NCBI GenBank assembly: GCA_005772855.1
Contig: SXIK01000241.1
Coordinates: 1 to 64,000 of the forward strand
Length of the DNA stretch: 64,000 nt
DNA from: Planctomycetia bacterium
GTDB taxonomy: Bacteria; Planctomycetota; UBA8108; SXIK01
Reading direction: 5' to 3'
The notes below the pieces were generated by a model that saw only the letters and a program-made list of their open reading frames with translations, did no database searches and had not been told where the DNA came from. Made by a program: the position numbers and the translations under genes. Shown one piece after another: positions 34,168 to 42,006 of this stretch (within the stretch, counting starts at the first letter, position 1; each line of letters opens with the position of its first letter).

Positions 34168-35310
34168 ATGCGTTTTGGAATGCGACCGAGATCCAGCTCC
34201 CCGCGAGGGATGTCCCGATCCTCCAGGGTGCAGCTTTCAGTTTGCATTCTCCTGCTCGTCGCCTTGAGTGTGCTTTCGTGGCGGCTTGAAAAGATGAGCG
34301 ATCGGCCCAGAGCTCCTGAGGGCCGCGAGGGCTATACGCCGCCTCTCTTCGGAAGTTCCATCGATCCCTGGAAAGAAACCGTTCCGTCGGTCACGGACCC
34401 GGACCTTCAGGGCTCGGGGGAGTCAGCAGGCCAAAAGCCGGCGGAGCCTTTCGTGGAGCGTCCTGACCTGCTCGCCCTTGCCTCGAGAAAGGACCGCACT
34501 CTGGAGGTTGAGGAGCAGACCTTGATCCATCTCCTCCACAAGGCCCGAACCGAGAAAGACAGACTCCTCGCGGGGGAGGAAGACCTCCCCCGCAGCGGCC
34601 GCCAGGCGGCATCCTCCCCCTCCCCGGCGCTCGATAAGCGCCGGGCGCCTCCGGCCCCGATGGTGCGTGAGCCTTGGTCAAGATGTCCCAATCATGGCCT
34701 CGCGGAGTGCGAAGATTGCGGGAAGTCGTTCGCGTTTCTCTCTCCGGCACTGAGCCTTGAGCGGAATGATCGAGTCTTTCAGGAGCTTCTGGACCACCCC
34801 GAGAAATATCGCGGCAAGCTCGTCGAGATCAAGGGGAACGTGGTGGGTGAAGGCCGAATTTACCCCTTGCGATTGATAGGTCTCGACACACCCAACTCAA
34901 GTGGCCTCGACCGAGCGTTTCAGTCCTACTGTCTTGACACGCAGGGCAAGTTTTACCTTGTGGCGACGGCCCACAAGCGGCGGGAGCTTGAGCACATGGA
35001 CGGCGTCACGCTTCGTGCCTACTTCGCTCAGCTGTACACGGGTGATGTGCTGGTTCAAGGACAGATTCGGAAGGGGACGATCCCCTTCCTTGTCGGGTAC
35101 GACTACGAGGCTCTCGAGCCGCCCGTGAGAGCCGTTCCCTCTGTGCTCCTCCTTCCGTTGGCAGCGGCGCTCGGCGTCGTGGCCTTCATCCTGGTCGTTA
35201 TTTCTCGACAGCGGTCACGGCGCGATTTTGACTCCAGACGAGTTGCGGCCAAGCAATCAAGGCTCTCAGGTCCAGGTGCCTTGCCAAATACTCGAGGAGC
35301 CACGAGTTGA
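34168..35310 (+). CDS. Two-TM membrane protein with in-frame MITE-derived segment
   Basis: Predicted 380-residue protein of unknown function. It has an N-terminal membrane helix (VQLSVCILLLVALSVLSW), a long soluble part, a strand-rich OB-like domain (KYRGKLVEIKGNVVGEGRIY, residues about 210-310) and a C-terminal helix (VLLLPLAAALGVVAFILVVI). Residues 131-180 are encoded by the family-A repeat at 34561-34710, which is exactly 50 codons and has no stop in this orientation. Those residues are Arg/Pro/Ser-rich, unlike the flanks. The stop overlaps the aroB start (TTGA). An alternative start is the ATG at 34210. Confidence 0.7.
   Translation: MRFGMRPRSSSPRGMSRSSRVQLSVCILLLVALSVLSWRLEKMSDRPRAPEGREGYTPPLFGSSIDPWKETVPSVTDPDLQGSGESAGQKPAEPFVERPDLLALASRKDRTLEVEEQTLIHLLHKARTEKDRLLAGEEDLPRSGRQAASSPSPALDKRRAPPAPMVREPWSRCPNHGLAECEDCGKSFAFLSPALSLERNDRVFQELLDHPEKYRGKLVEIKGNVVGEGRIYPLRLIGLDTPNSSGLDRAFQSYCLDTQGKFYLVATAHKRRELEHMDGVTLRAYFAQLYTGDVLVQGQIRKGTIPFLVGYDYEALEPPVRAVPSVLLLPLAAALGVVAFILVVISRQRSRRDFDSRRVAAKQSRLSGPGALPNTRGATS
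34561..34710. repeat. MITE-like repeat, family A (copy A3), inside a coding sequence
   Basis: Inverted orientation relative to A1. The ends are AGACTCCTCGCGGGGG and CCTCGCGGAGTGC. Inner blocks CGGCCGCCAGGCGGC, CGGCGCTCGATAAGCGCCGG and CCGATGGTGCGTGAGCC match the other copies. The length of about 150 bp keeps the host reading frame open. Confidence 0.85.
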
Positions 35311-36410
35311 GGCTTTGCCGTTTCCGAGTGCCTGTCAAGGAGGGTGCCTACCCGATCTGGATTGGCGCTGGCGCTCGAGAAAAGATCCCCGAGGCCCTGC
35401 GCTCACTGAAGGATCCGCCGCCGCATGTCCATGTCGTGACGGATGTTGACGTGGCGAGGCACCACGCGCGAGGACTCCTTCGAATCCTCGCGCGTGGGGG
35501 CTTCAGGTCATCGTTAACCACCGTTCCCCCGGGCGAAAAGTCCAAATCAGCACGGGAATTGACGCGTGTCTGGAGAGAGGCCGTCCGCGCCGGCTGCGAC
35601 CGGCGCTCTGCGATTCTGGCCCTGGGCGGCGGTGTGGTTGGGGACCTCGCCGGATTCGCTGCTGCAAGCCTCCTCCGTGGAATCCCATTCCTGCAGGTTC
35701 CCACGACCCTTCTTTCCATGGTGGACGCCTCCGTTGGAGGGAAAACTGGCATCAACTTGCCGGAAGGGAAGAACCTTGTGGGCGCGTTTCATCAACCCAT
35801 GGCGGTCGTCATGGACCTCGAGTATCTGCGAACGCTACCTCCCCGTGAATTGCGTGCAGGCTGGGCCGAAGTTTTGAAGACGGCTGTGATCCAAGATCCG
35901 GCTTTCGTTCGTCAGCTCGAGCGAGATCGCAGTCGCATCCTCGCCGGAGACGCGTTGCTCGTGGCCAGAGCGGTGGAGCGTACGGCGCGGATCAAGGCTG
36001 CAATCGTTGGGGCTGATGAGAGAGAGTCTGGCTTGCGAATGGTCCTCAATTTTGGCCATACGCTGGCTCACGCGATTGAGGCCGCGCAGCGCTATGGCGG
36101 ACTACTCCATGGCGAGGCGGTTGCGGTCGGGATGGTCTTCGCGGCCCGTCTGGGCGAGGCCCTGGGGCATACAGCCCCGGGCGTTGCAGCGCGGCTGGCG
36201 GAGCTCATCCGCTCCTATGGCTTGCCCGCCTCCACGCGGGGCCTCTCGGTGCGCAAGCTCCTGGAGAACATGGAGCGGGACAAGAAGCGGGGCTCAAAGG
36301 GAATTCGTTGGGTGTTCCTGGAGAGTTTCGGACATGCGACATTTATTGACTCCGTACCCAGGGAGAGTGTCGAGACGGAGTTGGCATCGTTTCTAAAGAC
36401 TCGGAAGTGA
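35307..36410 (+). CDS. aroB: 3-dehydroquinate synthase
   Basis: Predicted 367-residue cytosolic enzyme, the second step of the shikimate pathway (DAHP to 3-dehydroquinate, NAD and Zn dependent). Motifs are ALGGGVVGDLAGFAA, VPTTLLSMVDASVGGKTG, GWAEVLKTAVI, LNFGHTLAHAIE and LLHGEAVAVGM. The TTG start overlaps the previous stop by 4 nt, with GAGGAG seven bases upstream, so it is probably translationally coupled. The next gene's candidate GTG start also overlaps its stop. Confidence 0.96.
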   Translation: MRLCRFRVPVKEGAYPIWIGAGAREKIPEALRSLKDPPPHVHVVTDVDVARHHARGLLRILARGGFRSSLTTVPPGEKSKSARELTRVWREAVRAGCDRRSAILALGGGVVGDLAGFAAASLLRGIPFLQVPTTLLSMVDASVGGKTGINLPEGKNLVGAFHQPMAVVMDLEYLRTLPPRELRAGWAEVLKTAVIQDPAFVRQLERDRSRILAGDALLVARAVERTARIKAAIVGADERESGLRMVLNFGHTLAHAIEAAQRYGGLLHGEAVAVGMVFAARLGEALGHTAPGVAARLAELIRSYGLPASTRGLSVRKLLENMERDKKRGSKGIRWVFLESFGHATFIDSVPRESVETELASFLKTRK

Positions 36411-36415
36411 AGGAC

Positions 36416-37198
36416 ATGAAAGCATCACAAGATCGAATTGTACTCATGGGTCTCCTATCTGTCGGCCTCTTTGCATGCGATAGCTCCACGGAGCCGACGG
36501 GCTCCGTCACGCCCCCTGTGCACCCCGCGATGGAGGGCTCTGTGGGGCGAAAATCGTTGGGGGTTCCCCACTCCGGCAGGCCTTCCGGTGAGCTGCCTCC
36601 TGATCACCCACCGATCCAGCCCGGCGCTCGGACGTCGATACCGGGTGGTGCTTCCAGCTCGGGAACGACGGGTGGCGTTTCAAGCGCAAGAGCAGCTGGG
36701 GGCGCGGTCGAGGCACCGCCGGGAACGCTCGGGGTTGAGCGGCGGCTTGCCGCGGCAGGGCTTGTGTGCAAGCTGCCGCAGGGTTGGCTCGAGGAGCCGC
36801 CGTCGAACTCCATGCGGCTGGGGCAGGCCCGCCTCTCCCGAGTTGCCACGGATGCCGAGGACGGAGAAATCTCGATAAGCCAGGCCGTGGGCTCTGTCGA
36901 GGCCAACGTGAATCGTTGGAGCGAACAGTTTGTAGAAAAGCCAACTCCGACACTGACCGATCGGAAAGTCGGAGACATCAAGATTGTCCTCGTCGAGATG
37001 GAAGGCACGTTTACTTCGGGCGGCCCCATGATGAAAGCCGTGGGGGGGCCGAAGCCCGGGACCAAGCTCATTGGATTGATCGTGATCGTGCCTGGCAGCC
37101 AGCAAACGTTTTTCTTCAAGGCCTGGGGACCCAAAGTCACGATGGAGCATTGGAAGCCTAGCTTTGACGAGCTTGTCAGCTCGTTTGGCAAGGCCTGA
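36416..37198 (+). CDS. Planctomycete-type lipoprotein, PsbP/Mog1-like
   Basis: Predicted 260-residue lipoprotein with signal sequence and lipobox GLFAC. A Ser/Gly/Pro-rich linker (residues 30-105) leads to a C-terminal domain beginning LVCKLPQGWLEEPPSNSMRL and containing GSVEANVNRWSEQF and GLIVIVPGSQQTFFFKAWGP. I recognise this conserved pattern from many planctomycete genomes, where it has no assigned function. The start is ATG 36416 (or GTG 36407, overlapping aroB). The stop overlaps the next ATG. Confidence 0.7.
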   Translation: MKASQDRIVLMGLLSVGLFACDSSTEPTGSVTPPVHPAMEGSVGRKSLGVPHSGRPSGELPPDHPPIQPGARTSIPGGASSSGTTGGVSSARAAGGAVEAPPGTLGVERRLAAAGLVCKLPQGWLEEPPSNSMRLGQARLSRVATDAEDGEISISQAVGSVEANVNRWSEQFVEKPTPTLTDRKVGDIKIVLVEMEGTFTSGGPMMKAVGGPKPGTKLIGLIVIVPGSQQTFFFKAWGPKVTMEHWKPSFDELVSSFGKA

Positions 37199-38631
37199 TG
37201 GAAGTTGTAAGACCCTGTTCCAGTGAGCCACCGGAGAGAAACGAGCCATCAATGGAGCTGGATATCCAAAGACTGATTGGGGAGCGAGCCAAGGAAAACG
37301 TGGACTTGCACGCCGCGCACGTGAACCCGCAGTTCGCGAAGGTTCTCCGCACGATCGGTTTTGACAAGAGCTGGATTCGAGGCCAGGGGCCTTACCTCTA
37401 CGACACCGACGGCCGTGAGTATCTCGACATGCTTTCGGGGTACGGCATGTTCAACGTTGGCCGCAACCACCCGAAGGTGAAGAAGATTCTTTCCGACTTC
37501 CTGGCGATGGACCATGCCTCGCTCGTGCAAATGGAGGCGCCGATTACCTCGGGGCTCCTGGCCGAGGAGCTCAAGAAGCGAGTGCCTTCGAGTCTCGACA
37601 CGGTCTACTTCACGAACTCCGGCACGGAGTCAAACGAGACAGCGATCAAGTTTGCTCACTGCGCGACGAGGAGACCGAGGATTGTCTATTGTCATCATGC
37701 GTTTCATGGGCTCACGAACGGATCACTCTCGATCAACGGCGAGGAGTTTTTTCGTTCCGGCTTCTCGCCGCTTCTGCCTGATTGCACGCCCATTGCGCTC
37801 GGCGACCTGGCTGCCCTGAATGCGGAGCTTTCAAGGGGTGATGTGGCCGGCTTCGTCCTCGAGCCGATTCAGGGGAAAGGTGTCCACGTCGCCTCCGACG
37901 AGTTTCTTCGCGGCGCTGCCGAGTGCTGCCGCAAGCACGGCACGCTCTTCATCCTCGACGAGGTCCAGACCGGTTTTGGCCGAACCGGCAAGCTCTTCGC
38001 GATGGAGCATTCCGGTGTTGTGCCAGACGTCCTACTCCTGTCGAAGGCTCTCTCCGGCGGGTACGTGCCGGTGGGAGCCGTCATGACTCGTCGCGAAGTG
38101 TTCCTCAAGGTCTTCACGAGCATGGAACGTTGTGTCGTGCACTCCTCGACCTTTGGCCAGGGGGCCTTCGCCATGGTGGCCGGTCTCGCTGCGTTGAGCG
38201 TTCTCGACGAGGAGAAGCTTGTCGAGAACGCTCAACGCATGGGTGGATTGCTTTTCAGCGGGCTTGAGCAGCTGAAGGAGAGGTTCGAGCTGATTCAGGA
38301 GGTTCGAGGCAAGGGCCTCATGATTGGGATCGAGTTCGGCAGGCCGAAGTCGTTTACTCTGCGCATGGGCTGGGACCTCGCGCACAAGATGTCGAGCAGT
38401 CTCTTTGGGCAAGCCATCGTAATCCCGCTTCTGGCGGACCATGCCATTGTGACGCAGGTGAGTGGCCACGGCATCGACGTGGTGAAGTTGATCCCCCCTC
38501 TCGTGATCACGGAGAGGGACGTTGATCGATTCCTGACGGCCTTTGAGCAGGTGGTGGAGAAGGCTCATCACTTTCCCGGTCCGGTCTGGGAGGTTACGTC
38601 GAGGCTCGCAAAGTTCGCCCTCAAGCGGTGA
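37198..38631 (+). CDS. Class III (ornithine/acetylornithine-type) aminotransferase
   Basis: Predicted 477-residue PLP enzyme. Motifs are FTNSGTESNETAIKFA, VYCHHAFHGLTNGSLSI, LFILDEVQTGFGRTGKLFA and LLLSKALSGGYVPVGAVM, which contains the PLP lysine. The substrate cannot be told: putrescine, acetylornithine and ornithine enzymes share these motifs. The ATG overlaps the upstream stop; an ATG at 37252 after GGAGAG is an alternative start. It appears to close the lpxB-to-aminotransferase gene run. Confidence 0.85.
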   Translation: MEVVRPCSSEPPERNEPSMELDIQRLIGERAKENVDLHAAHVNPQFAKVLRTIGFDKSWIRGQGPYLYDTDGREYLDMLSGYGMFNVGRNHPKVKKILSDFLAMDHASLVQMEAPITSGLLAEELKKRVPSSLDTVYFTNSGTESNETAIKFAHCATRRPRIVYCHHAFHGLTNGSLSINGEEFFRSGFSPLLPDCTPIALGDLAALNAELSRGDVAGFVLEPIQGKGVHVASDEFLRGAAECCRKHGTLFILDEVQTGFGRTGKLFAMEHSGVVPDVLLLSKALSGGYVPVGAVMTRREVFLKVFTSMERCVVHSSTFGQGAFAMVAGLAALSVLDEEKLVENAQRMGGLLFSGLEQLKERFELIQEVRGKGLMIGIEFGRPKSFTLRMGWDLAHKMSSSLFGQAIVIPLLADHAIVTQVSGHGIDVVKLIPPLVITERDVDRFLTAFEQVVEKAHHFPGPVWEVTSRLAKFALKR

Positions 38632-38851
38632 TCGCGGCGTGGCCGGTCAAGCTGCCAAGGGATCCTGGGGTCCCCGTCCGGTCAAGAAATGCTGTGCCCC
38701 CCGGCAAGGCCTCCGAGCGGGAACGGTTCCAGGAATGACTTCCGACCAACGCAAGCAGGGCTGGCGGGCACGGAGACGGAATCATCAACTTGAGCCATCG
38801 CACTGTCCATGCGGCATGTGTCGTGCCGCCAGTCCCGGCCACCCGGACATT

Positions 38852-38880
38852 CGCTGATCTCCAAGGAATGGAGATCAGCG
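38852..38880. other. 11-bp perfect hairpin
   Basis: CGCTGATCTCC (38852-38862), loop AAGGAAT, GGAGATCAGCG (38870-38880). No T-run follows. It is 220 bp after the aminotransferase stop and 109 bp before the glycosyltransferase, and could be a terminator, a leader structure or an operator. Confidence 0.55.
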
Positions 38881-38904
38881 GGGTTGGAGGGCGTGCCCAG
38901 TCCA

Positions 38905-38931
38905 GGGCAGCCCCCATGCGACGGGCTGCCC
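38905..38931. other. 9-bp perfect GC hairpin
   Basis: GGGCAGCCC (38905-38913), a 9-nt loop, GGGCTGCCC (38923-38931). It follows the previous hairpin by 24 nt. Confidence 0.55.
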
Positions 38932-38988
38932 GTCCGAGGGCCGTCTTGCCGACACTCTTGACGGGGACGGGGTACAATCCTTGAACGC

Positions 38989-40134
38989 ATGCGGATCTCG
39001 ATTCCCATTGACGTTTGGGACCCTGGTCGTGGCGGGGCGGAGCGATACCTCGATCGACTTTCCCGAGAGCTCAAGGCGCGGGGTCACGAGATCGTCATCC
39101 TCTGCCAGCGTGTGTTGAGCGGAGCTGGGGCCGGGGATTCTCCGCGAATAGAGGTTCTTGACGTGCCGTGGTTTCCCCGTTGGTTGCGGGAGCTACGCTT
39201 TGCCAGGGCTGCTGTCAGGGCGCATCGGAGCTCCGGGCGGGAAATTCTTTTCCAGGTTCGGCATGCGCTGGAAGCTGACGTCTACCAGCCGCACGGCGGA
39301 TCTTACCTGGCCTCGCGAGATGCCCAGGGCAGGGCGCTTTCCACGGGTCGTCGGCTCCTGCGGGATGCTGCGGCCTTCTTGCGTCCGTCGCACCATGTCC
39401 TGCGTGGGCTCGATCATGCCGTTTTTGATCGCTCACCCCATGTGACCACCCTGAGCGTCTCGGCCAAGGTGGAAGAGGACTACCGGAGAGTCTATCCGGC
39501 TCGCCACTTTCGCTTCGAGCGACTCCATAACCCTGTAGACAGCGAGGCCTTTCATGACCGAGACCGTGCCGAATGCCGGGCTCGCCTCCTTGCGCGATTT
39601 CAAATACCTTCGAACCAACGAATCGCCCTCTTCGCGGCCCACCACTTTCGTCCCAAGGGCCTCCAGTTTGCAATCCGGGCCTTGCGGCAGGCCACTGGCT
39701 GGGATCTTGTCGTCCTGGGGCGTGATGAGGTCCGTCCCTTTGAGCGTCTTGCCCGTCGCCTGCGAGTGGAGCGTCGGACGCATTTTGCCGGTGTCGTGAA
39801 AGATATCCGATCTTTTCACGCCGGCTCCGACGCGTTTCTCCTTCCGACCCTTTACGATCCGTGCTCCTTGAGTGTCCTCGAGGCCCTCGCCTGCGGAACC
39901 CCCGCCGTCACGACGTTCCTGAATGGGGCCTCGGACTCGCTTGTTGCTGGCAGCTCGGGATTCGCCCTCGAAAATCCGGCGGATGACGCCGCAATCGCTC
40001 GATCTCTGAAAACAATTGACGACCGTTGGGAAGAGATGCACGCCGGTGCACGTGCCGCCGCGCTCCAGCTGGGATGGAAAGATCACGTGGATCGGTTGGA
40101 AATGGTCCTGTGCCAGATTGGTCGGAGAACATAG
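38989..40134 (+). CDS. GT4 family glycosyltransferase (LPS-type)
   Basis: Predicted 381-residue GT-B glycosyltransferase. N-terminal acceptor domain features are DVWDPGRGGAERYLDRLSRE and EADVYQPHGGSYLASRD, the latter resembling WaaG-type core LPS enzymes. C-terminal donor domain features are IALFAAHHFRPKGLQFAIRA, VLGRDE, DAFLLPTLYDPCSLSVLEAL and CGTPAVTT with the catalytic E-x7-E pattern. It probably builds cell-surface polysaccharide; the sugar specificity is unknown. No clear ribosome site was seen before the ATG. Confidence 0.9.
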   Translation: MRISIPIDVWDPGRGGAERYLDRLSRELKARGHEIVILCQRVLSGAGAGDSPRIEVLDVPWFPRWLRELRFARAAVRAHRSSGREILFQVRHALEADVYQPHGGSYLASRDAQGRALSTGRRLLRDAAAFLRPSHHVLRGLDHAVFDRSPHVTTLSVSAKVEEDYRRVYPARHFRFERLHNPVDSEAFHDRDRAECRARLLARFQIPSNQRIALFAAHHFRPKGLQFAIRALRQATGWDLVVLGRDEVRPFERLARRLRVERRTHFAGVVKDIRSFHAGSDAFLLPTLYDPCSLSVLEALACGTPAVTTFLNGASDSLVAGSSGFALENPADDAAIARSLKTIDDRWEEMHAGARAAALQLGWKDHVDRLEMVLCQIGRRT

Positions 40135-40188
40135 AATCCCGGGCTTGGTAAACTCGAGCAACACCCATCCAGAGAGGAGTTCATAGTC

Positions 40189-40500
40189 ATGAAGCAGCGC
40201 CCACCCGAAAAGCTCGTCGTCGCCCTCCGGGCAAAGAGTCCGCAAGAGGCCGAGATCGTTCGATCTGTCCTGGAGAACGAGGAGATCTTCGTCATCGTTC
40301 CCGACAAGAATACGCCTCTCCCCATCGACCTGAGCCCCCTCGACGGTGAGTACTCCCTCCTGGGCTGCGATGTGCTCGTCCGCCCGGGAGATTTGAAGAA
40401 AGCCCAGCGAGTTATCCAGGAGGCCCGAGAAGCCGGGGAGCTCGAGGACGATGACGACGATGACGAGGTTGAAAACGAAGACAACTTCAATGACGACTGA
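40189..40500 (+). CDS. DUF2007 family protein
   Basis: Predicted 103-residue protein of the DUF2007 (putative signal-transducing) family: LRAKSPQEAEIVRSVLENEEI, then LLGCDVLVRPGDLKKAQRVI. A short acidic Asp/Glu tail ends it. A strong GAGGAG ribosome site precedes it. Confidence 0.85.
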   Translation: MKQRPPEKLVVALRAKSPQEAEIVRSVLENEEIFVIVPDKNTPLPIDLSPLDGEYSLLGCDVLVRPGDLKKAQRVIQEAREAGELEDDDDDDEVENEDNFNDD

Positions 40501-40528
40501 AGACTGACTCGCCCCGAGGGGGATGGAG

Positions 40529-41554
40529 TCACTTGCCCTCGCGAAGCAGAGACTCCATCAAATAGCCTTCAGCCGTTTTCTTGGGACCAGGAACCCCGGA
40601 CATTGCTCGATAGTCCGCTCGGAGCCTGCGCCGGCAGTAAGAGTTGTAAATCTGCTCGGCGCTCGGATCGCCCAGAAGCGGCGCGTGCACTCGGTCCGTG
40701 AGGACCTCCTTGACCTGTGACGGTGTGATCACGTGCACGTTGTGATCCTTCATGTAAGCTCGAAGCTTCTCAAGCTCTTCGTAAGAAAGCGCGAAGAGGA
40801 ACTCCTGGAACGCCTCTTTCTCATCTGAAGTTGCATGGTCGCGAATGAAGTAATTCACAAAGCGCGACTCGCACTCCTCCTTGATAAGGTTGAAAAGCTC
40901 GGTGACGCCCATGAGCGTGCCGTACATGGCCCGGACCTTGCCTCGAGCTTTCCAGGCGCTCAAGAGGACAGGGGGGAACTCTCCAACGGGCACCTGAAGC
41001 CGATTACTCCACATCCTGAGCAGCTCTTGTGCAGCAAGACGTTTGAGGTCGAGAGGGTTGTGCGGATTGGAGATTGCGGCGGTGAGAAGCTCCTCGGCTA
41101 GCTTGGAGAAGATCGTATCGCTGATCGTTTCCTTCACCTGCTGCGCCGCAGAGCTTGCACGATCTCCGGCATTCTCAAGCGCATAACCGAGCGCCTTCAA
41201 AAAGTTTAACTTGGCGAGGATAAAGGCTCGTCCAAGGATGGCTCTCGTCGGCATTTCGAATTCGATGTTGCCGTTGTCGCTTTGGCACAGGGCTTCGATG
41301 AGAGATTTTGCGTTCCTTACCCGGTTCCCCAGGCGTTGATTCTCGAGCACGTTGGGGCAGGCCTCGATGGATTCCGCGACTGGGGGCAGACTTCGCATCG
41401 CCTGCTGGAAGACCTCCTTGATTTCCTCAGCCGCCCCCGGATCCAGCTCGGGCAGAATCCGAAGGGCCTCCATCAGGCGGCGAGCTTCCAGTGGCGGGAA
41501 GCACTTCCATAGTGAGCCATACTCCTGTGGGTCAGGCACTTGGCCGAACGGCAT
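40529..41554 (-). CDS. Unknown helical protein
   Basis: Predicted 341-residue protein, mostly alpha-helical and rich in Leu, Glu and Ala, with no signal peptide or membrane segment. I do not recognise a family. The ATG at 41552-41554 has GGAG seven bases upstream, and codon use matches neighbours, so it is probably a real cytoplasmic protein. It is convergent with the DUF2007 gene and upstream of nothing obviously related. Confidence 0.7.
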   Translation of the reverse strand: MPFGQVPDPQEYGSLWKCFPPLEARRLMEALRILPELDPGAAEEIKEVFQQAMRSLPPVAESIEACPNVLENQRLGNRVRNAKSLIEALCQSDNGNIEFEMPTRAILGRAFILAKLNFLKALGYALENAGDRASSAAQQVKETISDTIFSKLAEELLTAAISNPHNPLDLKRLAAQELLRMWSNRLQVPVGEFPPVLLSAWKARGKVRAMYGTLMGVTELFNLIKEECESRFVNYFIRDHATSDEKEAFQEFLFALSYEELEKLRAYMKDHNVHVITPSQVKEVLTDRVHAPLLGDPSAEQIYNSYCRRRLRADYRAMSGVPGPKKTAEGYLMESLLREGK

Positions 41555-41582
41555 TCGCGGTCTCCGTGGTCGAGATCAATAG

Positions 41583-41990
41583 CTAAGTTACTGATTGTCT
41601 GGCCTCTGCGCGCCCGTGTAAAAGAAAAACAAGGGCCAGGCAGACCCAGCTCGCAAGGAAGGCCGCACCGCCCACCGGCGTCACCACTCCAAGTTCCTTC
41701 ACTCCGGTAAAGGCGAGAACGTAAAGGCTACCACTGAAAAGAACGATGCCCACGAGGAGTAGCCCCAAGCCCACCCGGAAGAGCTTCGTTTGGGCTATTT
41801 CGCGTGCCTCCAGTGAGCCAACTGCCACCATGGCCAGGGCATGATACTGGTGATAGTTCACTCCCGTTTCGAAGATTGCGAACATCTCCGCGTTCAGCCG
41901 TGCCTTGAGGAAATGGGCGCCGAATGCCCCCAGAAGGACGCTCAAGAATGCCAGAACACACCCGACCCATGCCCAGAAATACTTTTGCAT
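41583..41990 (-). CDS. DUF423 small membrane protein
   Basis: Predicted 135-residue inner-membrane protein with four hydrophobic helices. It matches DUF423 (YgdD-like): FLSVLLGAFGAHFLKARL, MFAIFETGVNYHQYHALAMV and GIVLFSGSLYVLAFTGV. GGAGG precedes the ATG. It directly follows lpd on the minus strand (16 bp). Confidence 0.9.
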   Translation of the reverse strand: MQKYFWAWVGCVLAFLSVLLGAFGAHFLKARLNAEMFAIFETGVNYHQYHALAMVAVGSLEAREIAQTKLFRVGLGLLLVGIVLFSGSLYVLAFTGVKELGVVTPVGGAAFLASWVCLALVFLLHGRAEARQSVT

Positions 41991-42006
41991 TCAGCCTCCG
42001 ACTCCT

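Larger units (their letters stand above)
38632..38988. other. 357-bp intergenic region with two perfect hairpins
   Basis: No credible gene; short plus-strand open frames here are Arg/Cys-rich without family signal. It holds two consecutive perfect hairpins (38852-38880 and 38905-38931) and, just before the glycosyltransferase, TTGACG and TACAAT boxes whose 9-bp spacing is too short for a standard promoter. Confidence 0.5.

Noticed and set aside
38733-38857. Short plus-strand frame with a CPCGMC motif
   Set aside because: About 40 codons, no ribosome site, Arg-rich, and it overlaps the hairpin region; no family resemblance.
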